Source of the DNA: Cornus controversa
Lineage: Eukaryota > Streptophyta > Magnoliopsida > Cornales > Cornaceae
Direction of reading: 5' to 3'
DNA: 64,000 nt
Assembly: GCA_026545225.1 (NCBI GenBank)
Contig: CM048848.1
Coordinates: 20,252,806 to 20,316,805 of the forward strand
Shown: positions 1-11,210 of the stretch, piece by piece
Position numbering within the stretch: position 1 is the first letter of the stretch
Layout: each line of letters begins with the position of its first letter
Made by a program: the position numbers and the translations under genes
Notes under the pieces: generated by a model
The model's database searches: none
Seen by the model: the letters and a program-made list of their open reading frames with translations, nothing else
What the model was told of the DNA's origin: nothing

Positions 1-172
1 GATTAATCGAAATCTCAATTGATCGAGATCTCATTTCGATTGATCGAAATCTCGATCAATCGAGATGTTGATCTCGATTAATTGAAATCTCGATTGATCG
101 AGATCTCATTTTGATTGATCGAAATCTCGATCAATCGAGATTCAATCTCGATCAATCGAGATTCTGCAGAAC
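1..172 (+). repeat. Dyad array in the family A LTR
   Basis: Many copies of a short imperfect palindrome alternate here: TTTCGAT-TG-ATCGAAA and CTCGAT-CA-ATCGAG types, with 6-7 base arms around a two-base centre. Copy number differs between LTR copies (compare 9917-10087, 13438-13540 and 16866-16970). The array lies just upstream of the TA-rich tract, which is a plausible place for promoter-proximal control. Function is inferred only. Confidence 0.8.
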
Positions 173-1290
173 CCACTTGGCCACTTGCTCACCTGCTCTC
201 CCACTTGCAACAAAATCCCCCTTTTTGCACGACTTAGGGGGATTGTCTGACTTGAACAAGACTTTTGGGTGCCTTCTTGATACAAGAGATATATATAATG
301 ATATATATATATATATATATGGTGGGCCCCCAAGGGAGAGAAAGGAGACATAAAGCACAAAATGAGGCCATATCTCATATATCTCTCAACACACATCAGA
401 ATACTTCAAAAGAGACCTTTGGGAGAGGAAGAGGAGAAGCTAAACCAGACCAAGAAGCTTCACTTTCTTCATCAATGGAAGGGTGCAAGGCAACCATGAG
501 CAACTAACTCTTCTACTAGGGTGTTGGTTTCAACCCCTAGCCATGTAAACTTGTTCATCTTTGTAGCTCTTGGGATTTGTAATTAAATGTTGATTATTTA
601 GCCTAGTGATTATGTACACAAATACATCTCTTATATATATTCATTTGATATGGACTTTATTCTTGTCTTATAGAGTAGATATTGTCACTTGAATGCACAA
701 CATTTGCATATTCCACAAGAAGTGCAAATGATGGCTAGATGATGGTGTTTAAATGAATGTGTGATGTTAGTTTGTATAGACCATGCCAAGACAAGGTAGT
801 TTGGATGCATGTAGTGTTCACTTAGAGAGTAGAGTAATTAGGTAGTTAGTTAGGTTGAAGAGCTATGCTTGTTGAAGATGGATTATGATAGGTTAGCACA
901 CACATTGATCTTTTGATATGTCATTGAGGTCACAAGCCTAATGACATTGTTAGGCATTTAATTAATGAATCCCATGCTTGCTACACTTATGAACATGTGA
1001 ATGGCTAGTGATGGTAACTAACCCTAGTTCTCTCTCCCAACTTTAAACTCTTTACTTTTCTTGTCATTTCATTCATGCAATAGTTGATAAACACAAATTC
1101 GAAAACCTATTTTTAGAATTAAAGTGTAATTAATCTTCCTTTAAGACAATTGCGACTAGTCCTCGTGGGATCGATACCCTCTATATAGAACCTTATCTAC
1201 AAAGATTCGTGCTCTTGCGAGTGGTTAAATTATATTTTGATAAAAAGGGAAAAATTAAGCTTACAATATAATTTAGTTCCGACCACATCA
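1..1290 (+). repeat. 5' LTR of A1 (family A), truncated by the window edge
   Basis: It matches 10080-11210 and 16960-18083 almost base for base and ends in ...GACCACATCA, six bases before the primer site. It holds a dyad array at its left end and a TA-rich tract with a simple repeat at about 290-320 that could supply a TATA box. Its 3' part carries a block around 1160-1225 (CTCGTGGGATCGATACCCT ... GCTCTTGCGAGTGG) that family B LTRs also have in diverged form. No protein-coding potential was seen. Confidence 0.88.
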
Positions 1291-1296
1291 AAATTT

Positions 1297-1314
1297 TGGC
1301 GCCATTGCCGGGGA
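1297..1314 (+). other. Primer binding site of A1, tRNA-Asp type
   Basis: TGGCGCCATTGCCGGGGA lies six bases after the LTR. It complements the 3' end of plant tRNA-Asp with one mismatch (A where family B elements have G). Minus-strand DNA synthesis would start here. Confidence 0.85.
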
Positions 1315-1575
1315 CTACGGTTTAATTGTCGCCATTGGAAGATTAATTCTGGTTTAATTCTTAGGCTAAAAATTCTTTCATTCTTTTTGTATATATCTTG
1401 TTCTTATTTCTCAAACTTCTTGATTTTAGGTATACCACATAGCGGGCATCTAAAAGGAGTAAACTTGGAACCCTTTGTGAGTATAAAGCCTAAAATTAGT
1501 GGTTTGAATTCATTCATTCTTTTTGTATAGATTATTGTTACTTTGTGTACTGAGGTGTTGTTCGATTGTTAATGC

Positions 1576-4415
1576 ATGCTAGGTAGACGATCCTTGTCAC
1601 TCCCTTTGCTTCCGTGTGACATTGAACTTGAACAAACACTTAGACAACATAGAGGAACCTCTAGGGACCCTATATTGCCTAGGACTGAAAACATGGACCA
1701 AATGAGAGACAACCTCCCGGACTACCTCCTTTTAATCATGAACAACCACCTCCACCACCACCTCCTCAAGGAGAGTTGCTTCTGGACTTTTACCTTCCGA
1801 CTACATTTGAAGTACCTTCATGTATTCAATTTTTGGATGTAGCGGCAAATCAATTCGAAATAAAGTCCTCCACCATCAATCTTCTTAATAGCTTCCACGG
1901 TCTTCCTAATGAGGATCCGTACCGGCACTTAGATTACTTCCTTTCCTTGTGTTCCACTATTCGTGTACCACACTTTATGGAGGATGACCTAAAGCTACGT
2001 ATGTTCCCCTTCTCCCTAAAAGATAAAGCTAGAAGTTGGTTCAACTCCTTAGAACCTAACTCAATCCATTCTTGGGCGGAGATGCAAATAGAGTTCTTAA
2101 AAAAATACTTCCCAATGGGTAAGACAAGTGATATTCGGCGAGCAATCACCGAATTCACCCAAATTGACTAAGAACAATTCCATGAGACGTGGGAGAGGTT
2201 AAAAGATCTTTTAAAATCTTGTCCGCATCATGCTGTCCCAAAATGGCAGCTAGTGCAAAGCTTTTATGATGGGGTGAGTGAGCAATATAGACAAATGATA
2301 GACTCCGCGTGTGGGGGTGGATACCTTTTAAAAAGCCCCGATGAGGCATGGAAACTTTTTCAAACCCTAAGCAACAATTCAGCTCAACGCTCCTCCACTA
2401 GGAAAGGGAAGGCCACCCAACCTTGTAGAGGAGTGCATGAGATTTCACGGGTAGATGAGGTAGCCATGCAAGTAGAAGCCTTGTCCCGAAAAATGGATTT
2501 AATCATGAAAAATGGGCTGCCTACTCCAAACCAATCTGTCCAAAATCAGGAAGGGTGTTCGTTTTGCTATAGCACTTCGCATTTGGTGCGAGATTGTCCT
2601 ATTGTCGGGCAATCTCCCGATTATGCTCAAGAGCAAGCGAATGCCTTGTACTCTAAACAAATGAATGATCCATATTCAAACACGTACAATCCTGGTTACA
2701 AGAACCAACCGGCTTTTTCATGGAAACCTCAAGAATCAAGTCCCTCTTTCCAAGGGCAAAATTCTTTCAATTCCCAATCTCAACAGTCTCATTATAGGCC
2801 AAATCCTCAACCTTACAATCAAAGATCTAATTACCAACAACCACCACCTCCTCCGAGAAGCCAAAGCTTTGAAGAAAGAGTGATAAGCAATCTTGAGGCC
2901 AATACCCGCTTATTGCAAACTCACTCTCAATCAATCTCTAAGCTTGAAGCCAATGCTCAATCTATGGCTAGGCTAGAAGCTCAAATCGGGCAACTAGCTA
3001 ATGCCTTAAATAGAAGGGAGGAAGGTAAGTTGCCGAGTCAACCGGTGGCGAATCCCAAAGGTGTCCATGTGATTGAGGATCCATCATCTTCAACTTGTAA
3101 TGCTCCTCCAGAGCAAGTTCAATCAATCACAACCTTGAGGAGTGGTAAAATCATTAATTCCAAAGTAGGGGAGGAAGAGAGAAAGGAATTCCAAGAGCAA
3201 CCTAAAAATCCAAAAGAATCCCAATTAAATCCAAAATTGTTTCCGTTAAATCCAAATTTGCAAAATACCCCTTCAAATCCAGAAGGAAAGGCAAGTGAAG
3301 TTGTGTCATCATCGATTCCAAATCTTGACACCTCTTATGAACCTCCGGTTCCTTTTCCTCAAAGATTGAAGGAACCTTCTCATTTCGGAAAGCAAGGAGA
3401 GAAAATCCAAGACATGATGGAGATCTTCAAGCAAGTAAAGATCAATCTCCCTCTCCTTGATGCTATTCGACAAATTCCCTCCTATGCGAAATTCTTGAAG
3501 GACTTGTGCACTCAAAAGCAAAAATCTAGGAATAATGTTCCTAAGAAAGTCCTCTTAACTGAGCACATAAGCTCCATTTTCCAACACCAAGCCCCTCCTA
3601 AATTCAAAGATCCGGGTGCTCCGACCATTTCGTGCACCATCGAAAATCAATCTTTTGAAAAGGCACTCCTTGATCTAGGGGCTAGTGTCAATTTGCTTCC
3701 ATTCTCAGTTTACCAACAACTAGGTTTGGGGGAACTCAAGCATACCACGGTTGTGTTGCAACTCACCGACCGCTCGGTGAAGCAACCACGTGGCATCATT
3801 GAGGATGTCATCATTCAAGTGGACAAATTCTATTTTCCAGTGGACTTCATAGTCCTTGACACGGAACTGGTCCAAAATCCGAATCGTCATATTCCTATCA
3901 TTCTAGGTCGTCCATTCTTGGCCACGGCAAACGCTTGCGTTAATTACCGTACCGGAGTGATGGACATCTCTTTTGGGAATATGAAAGTCCGCTTGAACAT
4001 TTTCAATGCTTCCCACCACACATCCGACGACAAAAGTGAGTGCTTTTGTGTTGATGTTGTGGAAGACCTTGTTCAAGAAGCACTTCCTTCTATTCTTTCC
4101 AAGGATCCTTTAGAGGCATGCCTAAATCACTTCAACTATGATGATTTTGACATTGAGCAATCCATATGTGAAGTCAATTCCATGCTCGATGTTAATACTG
4201 TCATGGATTTGCCCAAATGGAGATTTCCAAGAGAACCCTTTCCTCCGTTGGTTAATTCCGTCGCTCCCCACGGAGCGGTGGAATTAAAGGACTTGAAAGA
4301 CGGCTCGTTGTTCAAAGTAAACGGGCAGCACTTAAAAGTGTGCATGGATGACCAAGTCACCACCGAATACGTGGATGTCGTCACTTTGACGGATCCCGTG
4401 TATTTTGACTCGTGA
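1576..4415 (+). pseudogene. gag-protease polyprotein of A1, fused in frame to an integrase C-terminal tail
   Basis: Translation starts plausibly at 1576 (MLGRRS, matching MQGRRS in B3). One frameshift near 1720-1790 and one TAA at 2169-2171 interrupt it; from about 1776 all the rest is in one frame. In order it has a retrotransposon gag domain (about 1800-2400, with KARSWFNSL and EFLKKYFP), a CX2CX4HX4C zinc knuckle at about 2557-2598, a Q/P/S-rich linker, and an aspartic protease (DLGASVN from 3672, ILGRPFLAT near 3900). After the PKWRFPREPFPPL segment the frame passes directly to PHGAVEL...FKVNGQHLK, which in Athila-like elements ends the integrase. RT, RNase H and the integrase core are therefore missing without loss of frame. 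The element could package RNA but not copy or integrate it unaided. Confidence 0.85.
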
Positions 4416-4977
4416 GCCGATCCGGACGTCGCACCATAGATGTGTAAGGTGGTGAAGCCATGGTAGCTATCATGCTTCCACGATGTCCCTTTAATCCAAA
4501 GTAGGTTTGTATCTAAGCAATGTAGTATCTAATTCCCAAAAATATCCAAGTCCCTGTAGCATACTTGAAGCTGACTATTTTTGAGCATTTCGATTGATCG
4601 AAACCAAGATCTCGATCAATCGAGATTTCGATTGATCGAGATTTTAGTTTCGATCGATCAAAAAATTGCAGAGAATTTGCCAAGTCCAAAGTCCCGAGAG
4701 GTAGTATTCTTCGATTGCACTTCGATAGATCTTCGATCGATCAAAGATTTCGATTGATCGAAATAAAATTTCGATTGAATGAATTAAAAGTTCGATTGAT
4801 TGAAGTAAAAAATCGATTCAGTGAAGAAATTTTCGATTGATCGAGGAAGGAATTTCGATCGATCGAAGCTGATTTCGATTGATCGAAGTGAGATTTCGAT
4901 CAATCAAAATCTCGATTGATCGAAATGCACATCTCGATTAATCAAGATGCACGCGATGCCTGCACGTGATCCGAAAG
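4416..4977 (+). repeat. Spacer before ORF3 with dyad array (main array 4588-4948)
   Basis: This is non-coding. From 4588 (TTTCGATTGATCGAAA) to about 4948, CGATTGATCG/CGATCAATCG dyads recur every 15-40 bases, many with diverged arms. The array ends about 30 bases before a TATA-like sequence and resembles the LTR array. I read it as upstream control sequence for ORF3, which is an inference. Confidence 0.7.
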
Positions 4978-5598
4978 CTTATTTAAACCGTTGGGCTTCC
5001 CTCTCATTTCAAAACAACCATCCAAATTCTTCCCTTCCTCCGTGCGATCTAGACTTTCTCCAAGCACTCCCGAGCACTCGATCTACCATTCCCGATCATC
5101 CACCGCCATCCGACACAGTACGAAGTCGCCGCTAGCCCTCGCGCTATCTTCTCTTCGTGGCTGCGAGTGGTTCTTCTTCTGTTTGAGCCGTTCATCTTCT
5201 TCCTCTTGAGGTAAGTGATGCATGGCTACTTTTTGTATACTTTTTCGCCATTTTTGATAGTTTTACAGCGTAATAAACATATTTAGATGATATTGGGTTG
5301 GATGGGTGCATTTGCGGTGTTTGTAATGAGATTTTGCAAGTTTCGGGGGGTAGGAATTCATGTAGGAGTGAGATTTAGCATTCTTTTTGATTAAAATGCT
5401 TAGTGTATGGTGTGTAACCGCAGCACCTTCGTTTCGGTTGCATCTGTTCACACTGCCTCTTTGAGAGCAACTTTTTGAATTCTTGACAGCGCCATGGACT
5501 AGGACTTCATTTTCATTTTTTTCTTCTTTTAGTTTATTCTTAGTTTAGTTTTCTTCTTATTTATCTTTTATTTACGTAATTTTTGGAATCAAGTGCAG
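4978..5598 (+). promoter_or_regulatory. Predicted internal promoter and spliced leader for ORF3 in A1
   Basis: CTTATTTAAAC (4978-4988) is a TATA-like box. A C/T-rich leader follows to 5210 and then a strong splice donor, GAG|GTAAGT, at 5211. The next 390 bases are T-rich and intron-like and end in the acceptor GTGCAG at 5598, 14 bases before the ORF3 start codon at 5613. A2 keeps the acceptor side. This suggests ORF3 is made from its own spliced transcript. No transcript evidence is available. Confidence 0.5.
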
Positions 5599-5612
5599 AC
5601 TGTTCCGAGACT

Positions 5613-5755
5613 ATGGCGAGGGTGAAGAACGCCGCCGGTTCTGTTCGAGACGTGCCCGAGCGAGTCTTCCGGTCTCGGAAGTTCCACCCGGAGCAGATTT
5701 TTGACTTAGCAGAGTTCGAGAGTCGTCCCGAAACTGCGTGGACAGTTGCCGAGCT
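5613..5755 (+). pseudogene. ORF3 N-terminus of A1 (truncated)
   Basis: The start MARVKNAAGSVRDV matches A2 ORF3 (13666). The family A reading runs to about ...WTVAEL and stops abruptly at 5755, where family B ORF3 sequence begins in a different frame. What remains is a basic N-terminal stretch of about 47 residues. The protein family is described under the B2 and B3 copies. The product cannot be functional. Confidence 0.75.
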
Positions 5756-6196
5756 TATGCAGTCCATGAGGACGAGCTTGCCTTTCCACGTGATCTTCAT
5801 TATGGCACGCATGACTGGAACCTGAGTCGATCTCATATGCACCAGAGAGTCATAGCGGCGCCTGGTGAGGTATCTCGGTTGGCCCAGGGAGGAGAGCATG
5901 TAGATATACCACCACCGGTGGAAGGTCCAGAAGAGATGGAGGCAGAGGAAGAGGAAGTGCATGCACAGGCTGGTGGCCATGATTATCAATATTTAGAAGG
6001 GCAGATTGCTGGGTTGACAGCCCAGTTTGGCACCTTACAGACAGAGGTCTCCACACAGTTTGGTGCAATGAGAGCAGAGATGGCGGATCACTTTCGTGAC
6101 ACTCGCCAAGAGCAACTAGAGATGAGGAGGATGATGCGTGCACTGATGCGCCAAGCAAACTTGGATCCAGATGCTCAGTCACCACCACATCCTTGA
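5756..6196 (+). pseudogene. ORF3 C-terminal half of B1
   Basis: The open reading YAVHEDELAFPRDLHY... matches the end of ORF3 in B2 and B3. It has an acidic stretch (EEMEAEEEEVHAQ) and then a coiled-coil-like region (QIAGLTAQFGTLQTEVS ... RRMMRALM), ending PDAQSPPHP with TGA at 6194-6196. The N-terminal half was lost at the A1 junction, and the A1 frame runs into this part out of register. Function is unknown. Confidence 0.75.
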
Positions 6197-7792
6197 CAGG
6201 AAGGTAACCATCTTTTGTATTTTATTTTATTTTTAGCTTTTATTCTTCTCTTTATTTTTCTTTTTGTAGTTAGATTTAGGATTTTTCTCTTTCATATTTA
6301 TTTTCACCCATACTATTTTCACTTGATCTTTGGGGTATAGTGGTTTGTTTTGACAGGTTTTAACAACCAAGTTTGGGGGTGTTCTTGCATTGCCTTCGTA
6401 CTCGTGATGTACTCTATTTTCTTTCCACTACTCCATGATCCCGGTAATATCGTTCTTACTCTTCTCTATGCTTTAATTGGGTGTCCATTGAGGACAATGT
6501 ACAGTTTAAGTTTGGGGGTGAGGTGATGCCTATTTATGTGCTTTATTGCATATGGGGGAAATTTGTGTGAAATTCTTTTGTATTAGGATTTTATTTTATT
6601 TTATTTTCTTAGTTTGTTTATTTTATTTTATTTTGTTTTGTTTTTAGATAGAATGTTTTGACATGATTCAAAGGATTAATACCTTATGTAGGTGCATAAC
6701 TTGTAATTTTTGAGTATGTTTTAAATCTTTGAAAACTATGGTTTGAATTATGTGGTTTTAATCATGGTTTGCAATAACATGCTTTGGAGTGATTAATTTT
6801 AGTTTCCTTAAATGCACAAACACAATAGCATAATCTTATGGGGTATTGACTGTGGTTTTGAGTTATTGAGTTACATGTGCTTGATATTAATTAGTATCTC
6901 TTGAGAATGAGTACCGATGATGTGTTATACTTGACTTCAATGAAAAAAGAAAAAAAAAGAGAAAGAAAAAAAATGATGAATAAGCAATCAATTTGATCCT
7001 TTTCATGAGTAACCGGGCCTCTATGCCTCAGGAAGCACGGAGTGTTCGCGTCAAAAGTGAAAAGGTGAGAAAAGATGAGCATTGGTTGTCTTGATTTGTA
7101 GCCTGACTGGTTCGAGTAATTAGGTCTTCGGGGTATCTTAAAGCCTAGTGCCCTAAAGCCATCTGGTTTGGGAGTCACTGACTGAAAGCTTGCTACATGG
7201 ATCTTTCAGAAAGCTTAATAGATCAAGACATTGCACAACCAATAAAGCAATGAAAAAAAAAGGAATGATGAAAAAAAAATGATGAAAAGTCAAGTATTCA
7301 TGTTTGGAAGTATGATTTCAATAAGGGGAGCTAGTGAGTAGAAGGGGTATGTGCCTTAATATATTCAGAGCTTGGTTATGCCACATGAGATGACTGCTAG
7401 TTCACTTTACACGAGGGAGCTAGAGTTGATTATTTTAAGATATGTTGATGTGAATTATGCATGGGGACCATTGATTTGAATTGTGGAATTTTAAAGTTTG
7501 AAATTATTCTTGAATGCAAGTTTGTAACTATATATTGTAATCTTCTTCTTGAATTAATGTTGAAACAGAATTTTGAATGTTTGTGGGTAACATTTCTGGA
7601 AACCCTCACGAGACTATACTCGTCCACTAGGGGGAACCTAGGGGTTTAAAGGCTTATTGCATATGCTAAATGCAATCGTTTCTCCCACGAAAGTGGAGTT
7701 TGGATAGTTTAGTTAGTATTTGTTAGTTTGTTTTGTTTTAGTTTTGTTTTAATCTATTGCTAAGGGACTAGCAATATGTAAGTTTGGGGGTG
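6197..7792 (+). other. 3' non-coding region of B1 with three polypurine-tract copies and a conserved structured block
   Basis: No gene is seen. AAGTTTGGGGGTG occurs at 6369-6381, 6508-6520 (after ATTGAGGACAATGT) and 7780-7792; the last directly abuts the LTR and is the expected plus-strand primer. An A-rich tract near 6940-6975 precedes a block at 7015-7240 that is conserved in every family B copy and in A2. Its words include GTGTTCGCGT, GCCCTAAAGCCA and GGTTTGGGAGTCA. Inverted segments there can pair: 7084-7095 with 7222-7227 plus 7235-7240, and GTAGC at 7098-7102 with GCTAC at 7192-7196. Confidence 0.65.
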
Positions 7793-9297
7793 TGATAGGC
7801 GTTGAATGTTACTCATTCTAGCCTCTTAACTTATGTATTTTATTCTCTTAGTGATAGATTATTTTGTGATTTTACTTTGTTTTAGTGTTTTCTGTATTTT
7901 CAGGGCCTTAATGATTATTTCAGTTAAAACCAGGATTTTGGGCTTTTAAAGAAGACATCCAAGATGGTGAGATGAAGCCTACATCAAGGAGATTCACTCA
8001 ACCATTTATTTCAACTTAAATCAGCCCAAGAAAGAGGTCCAAGAGAATTACAGCTGCTTAAGAAGGTTTCGGGTCTGAAGCCAAATCTGTGCATAATGTA
8101 GTCTTAATCCCGTTTTGGGAAACGGACCAGAATTCTTATTTCCGAGCCTCAAATCGATATTATTTTCACTTAGGGTTGAACGAAATTTGATTCTGCACAC
8201 TTTTGTATTTCACGAAAATTCCGTAAATCGGACTTCTAGTGGGTCAAAAGTCAGGCCGAAGTCAGCAGGAAAAACCCACCTGATTAGTGCTGTGGGAAAC
8301 CCTAATTAATTCCTAATTGGATTAGGACTTTGGTAAATTCTCTTGGAGAATAAAGTGAAGACTTGGAGGCTGAATTGGGGGAGCTTACACACAGAGATTG
8401 GAGAGTCTGAGAGGGCTGAAGAGAACAGAAACATATTGTAGAGCCATTGGAGAACGAAGTCATACGCGTAATTCAGAAAGATGATGTCTTCTTCCTCAAC
8501 AGTTGAAGCTTCTTCTTCTACCATGAGCGGCTAGTTCATCCACTAGGGTTTTGATGTAGCCCTAACAAAGCATCAATGGTTTGATTGTTTTAATTATTGG
8601 GGACCTTTATATACATGCATAGATTGTGTAATTGTGAGGATTCTTATTAAGGAATTGAGAAATAAAAGTCTTATAAATTCAATCTCAATGATTTCTTATA
8701 TTGTCTTAGATATTTAGTTGTTATTATTGAACTCAATCTCTCTTGTTTTCTGTGATCATGAGAAAGATTATTACGCAATGGTAATCACTGAATATATTGT
8801 TATGAGCTTTGATGGATTATGCCTAGAGAAGATGAACCATACTGCACCCTAGATTAGAGTAGTTAGGCAGATGGCCCATGCCAATCGAAGATAGTCCATG
8901 GCTTAGCCTTAATCATATGTTATCTTCTTGACGGATGAAGGTGAGCTTGTAGCCACCGACACCACTTATGCATGATGTAATTCCCCTATAGTTGATTCAA
9001 TTGACCATTGATTGTGGAGTTAGTGGTGAAGTCAAACACCCTAGATTTCTCTCCTATTATCTTCACTATCTTGTTTACTTTGATTTATTTTATTTTATCT
9101 TTTTAATTAGTTTAAAAATTAGAATTCTTTTCTTCTAAATTTAATTAGAATTAGTTCCGTATTCCAACTCATCAGACCATAATCCCTGAGGTACGATACC
9201 CCTTTCGATAACCCTATTCTGCAAGGAATTCGTTCTATTGCGAAGTGTGGAAAATTTTAATTGGTATACTTTTTGAGTCACACTCACACACGAATCA
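7793..9297 (+). repeat. Family B LTR (3' LTR of B1)
   Basis: It is 1505 bases, from TGATAGGCGTTGAATG to ACACGAATCA. It is preceded by the polypurine tract and followed by A1 sequence. It aligns along its length with LTRs at 23427, 28901, 45981 and, inverted, 37625, 43697 and 59071. TATATACATG near 8610 and the GGTAAATTCTCTTGG region near 8330 are candidate promoter parts, but I cannot choose between them. Confidence 0.88.
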
Positions 9298-9732
9298 GCT
9301 AAGCATTGCACGGTCATTCGCACATGAGCAATCATGAATGTTTTGTGATAATGAACGACTGTGTCGAGCATTTTCAATGAGTTTTTCTCTTAAAAACAGA
9401 TTTGTTCGTTTTCTTCTCTAAATATGACAAAAGCCACACGTTAGAATGCATGTTCACTTTTCAAAGAGGATTTTGGGGTTGGAATTGTTATGTTTGTTCG
9501 GGCTGGCCATTATGTGGGGACTGTCGTTTATTTATAGCTTGTGAAAGTCCATTTTTGCTAATGACCACATAGTTCTATAATACTTGTTGCATTTGCCAAA
9601 TGTGAAATGAACGGATGATCGCCCTTTATCTAGTTGATGGTTGAGCACGATTAAACTTTTGTATAAGATAGTTAATTTTATTTTTGTAATATCGTATTGC
9701 TAAAGGACTAGCAATATGTAAGTTTGGGGGTG
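9298..9732 (+). other. End of A1 3' non-coding region and polypurine tract
   Basis: It matches 16247-16680 of A2 and contains no ORF. AAGTTTGGGGGTG at 9720-9732 abuts the 3' LTR. Confidence 0.8.
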
Positions 9733-11210
9733 TGATAAGTGTTCAATTCTATGCATTTGAACTCTCTTTATTGCATATGTTAGTTACGTTTTTGCGTCTA
9801 CCGAGATATGTTTACGGTATTTTTGTGTTTTTGATGTTTTGCAGGTATTGGAGTAAATGGAGCAAAGTTTGAAGCTTTCTGCAGTCAAGAGAAGAAATCA
9901 GAAAATGCAGCCAAAGGCATCTCGATCAATCGAGATGTTGATCTCGATTAATCGAAATCTCGATTGATCCAGATCTCATTTTGATTGATTGAAATCTCGA
10001 TCAATCGAGATGTTGATCTCGATTAATCGAAATCTCGATTGATCCAGATCTCATTTCGATTGATCGAAATCTCGATCAATCGAGATTCTGCAGAACCCAC
10101 TTGGCCACTTGCTCACCTGCTCTCCCACTTGCAACAAAATCCCCCTTTTTGCACGACTTAGGGGGATTGTCTGACTTGAACAAGACTTTTGGGTGCCTTC
10201 TTGATACAAGAGATATATATAATGATATATATATATATATATGGTGGGCCCCCAAGGGAGAAAAAGGAGCCATAAAGCACAAAATGAGGCCATATCTCAT
10301 ATATCTCTCAACACACATCAGAATACTTCAAGAGAGACCTTTGGGAGAGGAAGAGGAGAAGCTGAACCAGACCAAGAAGCTTCACTTTCTTCATCAATGG
10401 AAGGGTGCAAGGCAACCATGAGCAACTAACTCTTCTACTAGGGTGTTGGTTTCAACCCCTAGCCATGTAAACTTGTTCATCTTTGTAGCTCTTGGGATTT
10501 GTAATTAAATGTTGATTATTTAGCCTAGTGATTATGTACACAAATACATCTCTTATATATATTCATTTGATATGGACTTTATTCTTGTCTTAGAGTAGAT
10601 TTTGTCACCTGAATGCACAACATTTGCATATTCCACAAGAAGTGCAAATGATGGCTAGATGATGGTGTTTAAATGAATGTGTGATGTTAGTTTGTATAGA
10701 CCATGCCAAGACAAGGTAGTTTGGATGCATGTAGTGTTCACTTAGAGAGTAGAGTAGTTAGGTAGTTAGTTAGGTTGAAGAGCTATGCTTGTTGACGATG
10801 GATTATGATAGGTTAGCACACACATTGATCTTTTGATATGTCATTGAGGTCACAAGCCTAATGACATTGTTAGGCATTTAATTAATGAATCCCATGCTTG
10901 CTACACTTATGAACATGTGAACGGCTAGTGGTGGAAACCAACCCTACTTCTCTCTCCCAACTTTAAACTCTTTACTTTTCTTGTCATTTCATTCATGCAA
11001 TAGTTGATAAACACAAATTCAAAAACCAGTTTTTAGAATTAAAGTGTAATTAATCTTCCTTTAAGACAATTGCGACTAGTCCTCGTGGGATCGATACCCT
11101 CTATATAGAACCTTATCTACAAAGATTCGTGCTCTTGCGAGTGGTTAAATTATATTTTGATAAAAAGGGAAAAATTAAGCTTACAATATAATTTAGTTCC
11201 GACCACATCA
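9733..11210 (+). repeat. 3' LTR of A1 (family A, complete)
   Basis: It is 1478 bases, from TGATAAGTGTTCAATTC to GACCACATCA. It includes the dyad array (about 9917-10087), the TA-rich tract near 10215-10240 and the shared 3' block. It is the only complete A1 LTR and defines the family A ends. B2 gag sequence follows immediately. Confidence 0.9.

Larger units (their letters stand above)
5756..9297 (+). mobile_element. B1: 5'-truncated family B element inside A1
   Basis: It contains the ORF3 C-terminal half, the 3' non-coding region with polypurine tracts and a complete 3' LTR. It begins mid-ORF3, at the point equivalent to about 21345 in B2, and ends with the LTR terminus ...ACACGAATCA at 9297. 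A1 sequence then resumes (GCTAAGCATTGCAC, matching 16247 in A2). The simplest history is that a full family B element inserted in the A1 3' region. One deletion then ran from A1 ORF3 to B1 ORF3, removing the rest of A1 ORF3 and the B1 5' LTR, gag and pol. Confidence 0.75.
1..11210 (+). mobile_element. Element A1: Athila-like Ty3/gypsy LTR retrotransposon, non-autonomous, left end outside the window
   Basis: The parts in order are a 5' LTR (start missing), a tRNA-Asp-type primer site, a gag-protease frame, a spacer with a dyad array, the start of ORF3, a truncated foreign family B piece (5756-9297), the family A 3' end with polypurine tract, and a 3' LTR. RT, RNase H and the integrase core are absent. 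The LTRs agree over about 1.1 kb with roughly fifteen visible substitutions, so the insertion is fairly recent. A1 lies inside the gag of B2: the bases right of the 3' LTR (AGGGGGAACAA) continue the B2 gag reading. The left target duplication is outside the window. Confidence 0.85.

Noticed and set aside
4588-4948. Dyad arrays as a possible CRISPR array
   Set aside because: Units are short and variable and lack regular spacers. The context is a plant retroelement.
4947-5209. Short ORFs of 62-72 codons in the A1 ORF3 leader
   Set aside because: They fall in the predicted 5' leader before the splice donor, are low in complexity and have no counterpart in B2 or B3.
5850-6188. Long antisense ORFs opposite ORF3 (also 36508-36846, 21439-21702)
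   Set aside because: They are shadows of the ORF3 C-terminal coding strand, proline/serine/leucine-rich as expected from the opposite of acidic and coiled-coil codons.
8306-8524. A 70-80 residue ORF (MVEEEASTVEEED...) antisense in several family B LTRs (also 23942, 29411, 46491, 59835)
   Set aside because: It recurs only because the LTRs are homologous, its end varies between copies and it is absent from B4. No domain is seen.
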